This document shows positions 6,364 to 11,387 of a DNA stretch of 11,387 bases, piece after piece (position 1 is the first letter of the stretch; every line of letters begins with the position of its first letter). The stretch is from an uncultured Actinomyces sp. GTDB taxonomy: Bacteria > Actinomycetota > Actinomycetes > Actinomycetales > Actinomycetaceae. The DNA lies in the NCBI GenBank assembly GCA_916719935.1, contig CAKAPY010000024.1:1-11387 (forward strand), in the 5' to 3' direction. The translations under genes were made by a program, and so were the position numbers. The notes beneath the pieces are model-generated. The model did no database searches. It saw only the letters and a list, made by a program, of their open reading frames with translations, and had not been told where the DNA came from.

Positions 6364-7461
6364 ATGAACACGAACAACCTTCCCCAGCCGGCCGCTCCTT
6401 CGGCCGATGACCTGACTCGTTCCTTCGTTGCCCGACAGCAGGCACAGGCAGCCACCGCCCAGACCGATCACGCAAGCACTGCCTCGGCCTCGGCACATCA
6501 CACTGTTCCTTCTCGCAGCACTCGCCCGGCCAAGCGCCGCCGTAAAGGTCTACGCAACGGAATCATTGCGGGCGCAACTGCGATCACGCTGGCTTTGGGT
6601 GGCACCACCGCTTGGGCTCTCAACCGCTACGTGATCGACCACGTTGAAGTCACCAGCGCTTCCGCTTACGAAGCACAACAGGGCAATACTCAGACAGCCA
6701 CTTTGAATACCGATACCGCGACCACGACCTCGGACACCTACACGAACGGAAACACCAAGATTTCCGTCAAGCAGGTCCAGGATAACGGCGTCACCTATTA
6801 CGTCGCCGATGTCCAACTCTCCGATGCGACTGCACTTCGTTCCGCTTTCGCAAACGATCAGTTTGGCGCAAACATCACGGATCTCGTCTCCTCGATTGCT
6901 ACGGATAACAACGCCGTCTTCGCTATCAACGGCGACTACTACGGTTTCCGCTCGACTGGAATTGTGATCCGAAACGGGACAATCTACCGCGACAGCGGAG
7001 CTCGTCAGGGCCTGGCCATCTACAAGGACGGCACGATGAAGGTCTACGACGAAACTCAGACCAACGCACAGACCCTGGTCAACGAGGGCGTGTGGCAAAC
7101 CCTCTCCTTCGGTCCGGCTCTTTTGCAGGACGGCCAGGTGATCAGCGGAATCGACAACCTGGAGATTGACACCAACTTCGGTAACCACTCCATCCAGGGC
7201 AAACAACCGCGAACCGCGATCGGCATTATCGACGACAACCACTTTGTCTTCGTCGTTGTGGATGGGCGTTCTCGCACCTCAAGCGGCGTGACCATGAGCG
7301 GTCTGGCCGAAATCATGCAGAGCTTGGGCGCAAAGACCGCATACAACCTCGACGGCGGCGGCTCATCTGAAATGTGGTTCAACGGCCAGGTTGTCAATAA
7401 CCCCTCTAATGGTGGCGAACGCGCTACCTCCGACATCATCTACATCACGAAGGGAGCATGA
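6364..7461 (+). CDS. Membrane-anchored phosphodiester glycosidase (NAGPA-domain protein)
   Basis: The 365-residue protein has a Ser/Thr/Ala/Gln-rich cytoplasmic N-terminus, a basic RPAKRRRKGLRN stop-transfer, a single membrane helix (about 66-86), a Thr-rich linker and then a phosphodiester glycosidase domain (about 130-365), expected outside the membrane. Family motifs are visible: NGDYYG (189-194), RTAIG (283-287), VVDGR (298-302), NLDGGGSS (328-335), GER (351-353) and the closing SDIIYI. The family is named after the human uncovering enzyme, which removes GlcNAc from a GlcNAc-phosphodiester-mannose; bacterial members hydrolyse sugar-1-phosphodiesters, but natural substrates are mostly unknown. 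The ATG at 6364 is used; a GTG at 6349 would add five residues, and neither has a Shine-Dalgarno. The downstream glycosyltransferase begins three bases after the stop, so the two genes almost certainly form an operon and act on a shared glycan. Confidence 0.88.
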   Translation: MNTNNLPQPAAPSADDLTRSFVARQQAQAATAQTDHASTASASAHHTVPSRSTRPAKRRRKGLRNGIIAGATAITLALGGTTAWALNRYVIDHVEVTSASAYEAQQGNTQTATLNTDTATTTSDTYTNGNTKISVKQVQDNGVTYYVADVQLSDATALRSAFANDQFGANITDLVSSIATDNNAVFAINGDYYGFRSTGIVIRNGTIYRDSGARQGLAIYKDGTMKVYDETQTNAQTLVNEGVWQTLSFGPALLQDGQVISGIDNLEIDTNFGNHSIQGKQPRTAIGIIDDNHFVFVVVDGRSRTSSGVTMSGLAEIMQSLGAKTAYNLDGGGSSEMWFNGQVVNNPSNGGERATSDIIYITKGA

Positions 7462-7464
7462 GCG

Positions 7465-8733
7465 ATGTACGTGTTAATCCCCGCTTACCAACCGGACGCG
7501 CGATTGCCGCGTCTCATCCTTGAAATGCATCGCGCAGATCCTGCAACGAAGATCGTTGTCGTTGACGATGGTTCAGGCCAGAAGTTCAGTGATATTTTCG
7601 AGGCCGCAGCCACCGCCGGTGCGCACGTGATCTCTTATGAGAACAACCGCGGTAAGGGCTACGCGCTTCGAGAAGGTTTCACCTGGATCCGTGATAGTGC
7701 AGGCAACCCACAGGAGTGCGTGGTGACCGCCGATGCGGATGGGCAGCACACGCTCAATGATATTTTCCGCGTTGGTCGGACCTGCACAGATACCGGCACA
7801 AGCGTGCTGGGAGTTCGCGAATTCGTTGGGCATGTCCCCGCTCGCTCCCGGATCGGCAACACCGCAACTTCAGCCCTGTTCTGGCTAGCAACGGGCTGGA
7901 AGCTCAAGGACACGCAAACCGGGTTGCGCGCATTCCCGGTCGCCTTGCTTCCCGCGCTGCTCGAAGTCCAGGGGGATCGTTACGAGTACGAGCTCCGCGT
8001 CCTCTTGCACTTGGCGAAGTTCCGTCAGCCGGTTACCCAAATCTCAATTGAGACGATTTACGAGGCCGGAAATCCGACTTCCCACTTCCGTCCCTTGCAA
8101 GATTCGGCTCGAATTTGGGCACCTCTGTTGAAATTCGCCGCCTCTTCTGGTGTTGCAACCGTTATCGACTACGTGCTGGTCCTTCTCTTGAATTCCCTCA
8201 CTGGAGCTCTCTTCTTCCCGGTTGTGGCTGCTCGTCTGGTGAGCGCTTCAGTGAATTTCGCAATGAACCGCCGCGTTTTCGAGGCCACGGGAGTGTCCTT
8301 GCGTCGCAGCGCCCTCCGTTATGCTGCACTTGCCGCAGCAGTGGTCGCCGGGTCGTACACAATGCTTGCTGTATTGACGGGAATCGGGATGCCACTGTGG
8401 ATCGCAAAGATCATTGCCGACACGACCATGTATCTGGTTTCCTACTCGGCGCAAAGCCGCTATGTCTTCGCACCCGCACAGGACCAGAGCTCCAAACTCA
8501 CGCCTCATGAGTCCCAGGCTCAGCCAAAGTCTCCGACTCAGACCCGGGCGAGGGACCTCGAAGTTAGTGTCGCAGGGGCGGCGTTAGCACAGCTGAGCAA
8601 GCAAGCAGGAAACACGCCGGTAAAACCAGTGCTGCCCACGCCCGCAGCACCGTCCATCTCAACCATCCGTTCACTGAATCCACGAGGCCTAAACGCTCGG
8701 CACTCTAGTGTCCCCTTGAGTCGGGCCTCGTGA
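7465..8733 (+). CDS. Bifunctional GT2 glycosyltransferase / GtrA-family membrane protein
   Basis: A 422-residue fusion. Residues 1 to about 215 are a GT-A fold family 2 glycosyltransferase of the polyprenyl-phosphate sugar synthase type: YVLIPAYQP, VVDDGS (32-37), NRGKGYALREGF (61-72), the metal-binding DADGQH (90-95), DTQTGLRAF (139-147) and the closing NPTSHFRPLQDS. Residues about 220-340 are a GtrA-like module with four predicted membrane helices and the NFAMNRRVF and SYSAQSRYVF motifs. GtrA proteins are thought to help move lipid-linked sugars across the membrane, so one polypeptide may make and flip a polyprenyl-phosphate sugar (inference). Residues about 341-422 are an extra polar, Pro/Ser/Thr/Gln-rich tail that seems disordered and is not part of either family. 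The ATG is preceded by AGGGAG at eight bases, inside the end of the glycosidase gene, which indicates translational coupling. The donor sugar cannot be told from sequence. Confidence 0.9.
   Translation: MYVLIPAYQPDARLPRLILEMHRADPATKIVVVDDGSGQKFSDIFEAAATAGAHVISYENNRGKGYALREGFTWIRDSAGNPQECVVTADADGQHTLNDIFRVGRTCTDTGTSVLGVREFVGHVPARSRIGNTATSALFWLATGWKLKDTQTGLRAFPVALLPALLEVQGDRYEYELRVLLHLAKFRQPVTQISIETIYEAGNPTSHFRPLQDSARIWAPLLKFAASSGVATVIDYVLVLLLNSLTGALFFPVVAARLVSASVNFAMNRRVFEATGVSLRRSALRYAALAAAVVAGSYTMLAVLTGIGMPLWIAKIIADTTMYLVSYSAQSRYVFAPAQDQSSKLTPHESQAQPKSPTQTRARDLEVSVAGAALAQLSKQAGNTPVKPVLPTPAAPSISTIRSLNPRGLNARHSSVPLSRAS
8681..8732. repeat. 9-bp inverted repeat with long loop at the 3' end of the glycosyltransferase gene
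   Basis: CACGAGGCC (8681-8689) and GGCCTCGTG (8724-8732) are exact reverse complements with a 34-base loop; the right arm ends one base before the end of the stop codon. It could be a weak terminator, but there is no T-run. Chance in coding DNA is possible. Confidence 0.35.
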
Positions 8734-8745
8734 GCGTCGGATAAT
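8716..8745 (+). promoter_or_regulatory. Candidate promoter of the GNAT gene
   Basis: TTGAGT (8716-8721), 18 bases, GATAAT (8740-8745) resembles a vegetative promoter and would give a leader of about 49 bases. A second possible -10, TATAAC at 8776-8781, lies closer to the gene but lacks a good -35. The GATAAT lies within GGATA-N5-TATCC (8739-8753), a small dyad. Assigned by eye only. Confidence 0.35.
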
Positions 8746-8800
8746 AACTATCCTCAGTGGCATACTTATGGCCTGTATAACGCATTAACAAGGAGCACCC

Positions 8801-9241
8801 ATGCGTATCGAGATCCTCAGCGAATGTGACTCATCGACGATCGAAAAGGTTCACGAGGCCTTTGACCGTCTTCTTCCGCAGCTTTCCTCTTCCGCACAGC
8901 CTTTGTCGCTCGAACAAATCCAAGAGCTTCTGGCTCAGGACTGCTTGCACTTGGTGTGCGCGCTCGATGAGGATGACCGGATCTTGGGGATGCTCTCGCT
9001 GATTGTTTTCGATATTCCGACTGGCCGCCGAGCATGGATCGAAGATGTCGTTACCGATCAGGCCGCACGCGGTCAAGGCGTGGGACAGAGCCTTGTTAAT
9101 GCCGCGGTTGAGCACGCTCGGGAGCTGGGATCTAAAACAGTCGATCTCACATCTCGGCCGACGCGAGAGGCGGCGAACCGCCTCTACCGTCGGGTTGGTT
9201 TCCTTCAGCGCGAAACCAACGTCTACAGGAAGTCTTTCTGA
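8801..9241 (+). CDS. GNAT-family N-acetyltransferase
   Basis: A 146-residue single-domain acetyltransferase that would transfer acetyl from acetyl-CoA to an unknown amine. Motif A, with the pyrophosphate-binding loop, is VVTDQAARGQGVGQSLV (about 83-99, pattern R/Q-x-x-G-x-G). The late motif ANRLYRRVGF (125-134) supplies the usual helix before the last strands, and the ending NVYRKSF is typical for small soluble family members. The start has a strong AAGGAG (8790-8795) five bases upstream. It has its own candidate promoter, and an intrinsic terminator begins about 23 bases after the stop, so it is probably monocistronic. The substrate is not predictable from the sequence. Confidence 0.9.
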   Translation: MRIEILSECDSSTIEKVHEAFDRLLPQLSSSAQPLSLEQIQELLAQDCLHLVCALDEDDRILGMLSLIVFDIPTGRRAWIEDVVTDQAARGQGVGQSLVNAAVEHARELGSKTVDLTSRPTREAANRLYRRVGFLQRETNVYRKSF

Positions 9242-9264
9242 CCCCGTAGGACCCGTATGTGGGA

Positions 9265-9300
9265 GGTGGGACAGCAATCGCTGTCCCACCTTTTCTGTTT
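9265..9300 (+). terminator. Intrinsic terminator of the GNAT gene
   Basis: GGTGGGACAGC (9265-9275), loop AATC, GCTGTCCCACC (9280-9290) forms an 11-bp perfect stem followed by TTTTCTGTTT. It is a canonical rho-independent terminator on the plus strand. It lies between two convergent genes; on the minus strand the stem is not followed by a T-run, so stopping the MarR transcript there would depend on the stem alone. Confidence 0.9.
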
Positions 9301-9757
9301 AAAGAAGCGTATCCGAGATGACGTTGAGGATTCTAAGCAGGGTATCGCGATCATCGCCTTCTACCGCGCCAAGAAGCCCGTTGCGCACTGCGCTTGCGAA
9401 GACGCCATTTGCAGCCTCATAGGCCTGACGCCCTTCAGGGGTAATACACACAAGGACAGAACGTCGATCCGTTGACGATCCTTCTTTGGTGATGAATCCC
9501 TTCGCCGCAAGGCGAGAGATTGCGCGACTAGTTCCCGAACGTGTCAACGAGACCAGCGCACCCAGCTCGCCAGAACGCATGGGCTGCTCACCGTTAGCAA
9601 GCTCGTCAAGCATCTCAAACTCAATCAGAGCAAGAGGTGCACTTTTACTAATTTCCGAACCTAACGTGCTTTGAACAGCACGTGTAACAGAACTCCACGC
9701 GTGCCAAAGCTCAGATTCGCTCTCATCGAGGAGAGTCTCATTGCTTTGTGTAATCAC
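9299..9757 (-). CDS. MarR-family transcriptional regulator
   Basis: A 152-residue winged-helix dimeric DNA-binding protein. The MarR DNA-binding core is seen at about residues 60-110: helix 2-turn-helix 3 (SGELGALVSLTRSGTSRAISRLAAKGFI in two helices), the wing with the family DRR motif (97-99) and VLVCITPEGRQAY. The flanking helices form the dimer interface. The ligand is unknown. The start is GTG (9757-9755); an in-frame TAA lies four codons upstream and AAAGG directly abuts the GTG, too close to serve as a Shine-Dalgarno. An extended -10 (TGATAAATT) ends six bases upstream, so the transcript is probably leaderless. It is convergent with the GNAT gene and divergent from the aminopeptidase gene. 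No efflux or detoxification gene sits beside it, so beyond likely autoregulation its targets are unclear. Confidence 0.92.
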   Translation of the reverse strand: MITQSNETLLDESESELWHAWSSVTRAVQSTLGSEISKSAPLALIEFEMLDELANGEQPMRSGELGALVSLTRSGTSRAISRLAAKGFITKEGSSTDRRSVLVCITPEGRQAYEAANGVFASAVRNGLLGAVEGDDRDTLLRILNVISDTLL

Positions 9758-9761
9758 CCTT

Positions 9762-9781
9762 TTAATTTATCAGTTAAGCGA
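9762..9781 (-). promoter_or_regulatory. Candidate extended -10 and operator of the MarR gene
   Basis: Read on the minus strand, TGATAAATT ends six bases before the GTG start, and it lies in the imperfect dyad TTAACTGATAAATTAA (12 of 16 positions symmetric). This is typical of where MarR proteins bind to repress themselves. No good -35 was found. The boundaries are approximate. Confidence 0.35.
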
Positions 9782-9909
9782 GAATAAAACTACCCTCTGA
9801 CCTGCGCAAATGCCCAAATAAACCGGACAGATTTTCACCGAATTAATACGAAGTGACACGATCTGACAACAAAATCATCCACCACGATGATCAAAGTTGA
9901 ATGACTGTC

Positions 9910-9928
9910 AGCTCACACTTCGTGAGCT
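9910..9928. repeat. 7-bp inverted repeat in the MarR / aminopeptidase intergenic region
   Basis: AGCTCAC, ACTTC, GTGAGCT forms a perfect 7-bp stem with a five-base loop, flanked by GACT and AGTC that extend the symmetry with a bulge. It lies 91 bases upstream of the aminopeptidase start in a 261-base gap that otherwise shows no gene. It may be an operator or an attenuator-like hairpin. Confidence 0.4.
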
Positions 9929-10018
9929 AGTCGGCAAAATGATCGAGAAGACCGCATTTTACCTCCTGCACAAATGAGCACATCTTCGTGAATGAAACGT
10001 GCAGCGTAGGATGGATGC

Positions 10019-11329
10019 ATGACACCACGACTTGAATCGGATCATCCCGAACTCGACGCAAACACTTTGGACTATGTCCATTTCCTTGCAGACTCTCCCA
10101 GCCCCTACCACGCTGCACACCTAGTTGCGCAGCGCTTGGAAAACCTCGGTTTCAGTCGCCAAGACGAAACAGCAGCATGGGATGCTACTCCCGGCGGACA
10201 CGTGTTGGTTCGCGGAGGCGCCGTCATGGCATGGGTAGTTCCCGAAAATATCAGCGACACCGCTGGTTTCAGGATCGTTGGAGCACACACAGATTCTCCT
10301 GCTTTCACCCTCAAGCCCTCACCTCAGACAACAACGGCTGATGGCTGGGGACAAATCGAGGTCGAGGTCTACGGCGGGATGATCATGAATTCCTGGCTGG
10401 ACCGCGAACTGAGCGTTGCAGGCCGACTGATTTTGGCCTCGGGAGAAGAAATCCTGGTTCGCACCGCTCCACTGGCCCGCATTCCTCAGCTGGCAATCCA
10501 CCTCAACCGCGGGGTTAACGAATCTCTTCACCTTGACCCCCAGAAGCACCTGCATCCGGTATGGACGGTCGATACTCCCGATGCATCGCTCATGGATACC
10601 ATCGCACAGGCTGCAGGCTTGGATAACGCGAATGACGTGGTCTCTTTCGATTTGATCTGCGTCCCGTCGCAGGGACCTGTCACCTTCGGCGCAGATTCGC
10701 AATTCGTTGCTTCGGGACGCCAGGACAATCTCTCATCGGTTCACCCCGGACTCTGTGCACTTGAAGACCTCGCTCGCCAGGGACTCCCCTCAGACGGTGA
10801 CATCCTCGTTTTCTCATGTTTCGACCACGAAGAGGTCGGTTCAGAGTCTCGCACGGGTGCAGCTGGCCCAATTCTGGAAGACGTTCTGCGCCGCACCGCT
10901 TTCGCCTTGGGACGCGACGAAGATGGTTACGCGCGAATGATCGCCTCCTCGACCTGCGTGAGTGCCGATGCTGCGCACTCAATTCACCCGAACTACCCCG
11001 AAGTTCACGACCCTTCACACCACCCGGTCATGGGCCGAGGCCCCATCCTCAAGATCAATGCCAAGCAACGCTACGCAACCAATGGGGTCGGAATGGCTCT
11101 GTGGAAGCGCGCCTGTGATGCGGCAGGGGTTCCAACACAGAACTTCGTGTCGAATAATGCGTCGCCATGCGGGACAACAATTGGGCCGATCACCGCAACC
11201 CGACTGGGTATTGAAACAGTGGATGTGGGCGTTGGCCTACTCTCTATGCACTCGGCTCGCGAAATGAGCCATGTTGCAGACCTTCTGGGACTGCGTAAGG
11301 TTCTGGCGGCCTACTGGCTTGGCGCCTGA
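10019..11329 (+). CDS. apeB: M18-family aspartyl aminopeptidase
   Basis: A 436-residue cytoplasmic metalloaminopeptidase that removes N-terminal acidic residues from peptides; M18 enzymes form dodecameric tetrahedral assemblies. The two-metal site is complete: H90 in GAHTDSP, bridging D236 in GRQDN, the general base and ligand pair E271-E272 in HEEVGS, D317 in VSADAAHSIHPNY, and H411 in SMHSARE. The length and the motifs from FLADSPSPYHA (near 22-32) to the C-terminal helix are full, so the gene should be active. The ATG at 10019 is the only one in frame among three clustered ATGs, and AGGATGG lies just upstream. It is divergent from the MarR gene across a 261-base gap. The last 58 bases of the window after its stop show no recognisable gene. 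Confidence 0.94.
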   Translation: MTPRLESDHPELDANTLDYVHFLADSPSPYHAAHLVAQRLENLGFSRQDETAAWDATPGGHVLVRGGAVMAWVVPENISDTAGFRIVGAHTDSPAFTLKPSPQTTTADGWGQIEVEVYGGMIMNSWLDRELSVAGRLILASGEEILVRTAPLARIPQLAIHLNRGVNESLHLDPQKHLHPVWTVDTPDASLMDTIAQAAGLDNANDVVSFDLICVPSQGPVTFGADSQFVASGRQDNLSSVHPGLCALEDLARQGLPSDGDILVFSCFDHEEVGSESRTGAAGPILEDVLRRTAFALGRDEDGYARMIASSTCVSADAAHSIHPNYPEVHDPSHHPVMGRGPILKINAKQRYATNGVGMALWKRACDAAGVPTQNFVSNNASPCGTTIGPITATRLGIETVDVGVGLLSMHSAREMSHVADLLGLRKVLAAYWLGA

Positions 11330-11387
11330 GCGGATACGCTCTGAACAGACAAGGCTGCACGTATTTACGGCCGTGGGGGCCGGGGAG

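Noticed and set aside
6550..7242. Minus-strand open frame (230 codons) opposite the phosphodiester glycosidase gene
   Set aside because: It is antisense to conserved glycosidase motifs, with a Val/Asp/Gly-rich shadow composition and no recognisable domain.
8715..8721. Single CTTGAGT half-site near the end of the glycosyltransferase gene
   Set aside because: There is no matching ACTCAAG seven bases on, so it is not a HAIR operator.
11330..11387. GC-rich 58-base tail after the aminopeptidase gene
   Set aside because: It is too short to judge. No start with ribosome binding site, clear hairpin or RNA motif was recognised.

Overview
The window looks like chromosomal DNA from a mid-GC actinomycete, probably in or near the Actinomycetaceae (inference). 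The evidence is the gene order dnaK then grpE, two HspR-type HAIR operators in front of dnaK, a sortase substrate ending in LAKTG (the LAXTG type linked to class E sortases), and Shine-Dalgarno-poor starts. No tRNA, rRNA, CRISPR array, transposase, integrase or phage gene is visible.

Layout. Positions 1-2137 (minus strand) hold the 5' part of grpE and all of dnaK, which is broken by a frameshift near 1519-1549. Positions 2138-2387 are the dnaK control region with two HAIR sites. An Hsp15-like S4 RNA-binding protein (minus, 2388-2843) is divergent from a 23S rRNA m5U methyltransferase of the RlmC type (plus, 2946-4103). Next comes a secreted, cell-wall-anchored protein of unknown function (plus, 4270-6144), closed by a 24-bp perfect hairpin. 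A tightly coupled pair follows: a membrane-anchored phosphodiester glycosidase (6364-7461) and a GT2-GtrA fusion glycosyltransferase (7465-8733). After these are a GNAT acetyltransferase (8801-9241), a shared intrinsic terminator, a convergent MarR regulator (minus, 9299-9757) and a divergent M18 aspartyl aminopeptidase (plus, 10019-11329).

How the genes may work together. DnaK and GrpE are one chaperone machine. The paired HAIR sites indicate HspR repression, and DnaK is known to act as HspR co-repressor in Streptomyces, so a dnaK knockout should also derepress its own operon. The glycosidase and GT2-GtrA genes are 3 bases apart and probably act on one lipid-linked sugar: the transferase would make a polyprenyl-phosphate sugar, and that anomeric phosphodiester is the kind of bond the glycosidase family cleaves.

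The most striking observation is the dnaK lesion. It lies in a perfect 13-bp inverted repeat, and the codons that deviate from the conserved DnaK sequence (an apparent His to Arg change, an inserted base and a disrupted Gly-Gly pair) all lie in the right arm and all improve pairing with the left arm. This is the pattern expected of a templated quasipalindrome mutation. I did not find a clear novel multi-gene defence or mobile system.
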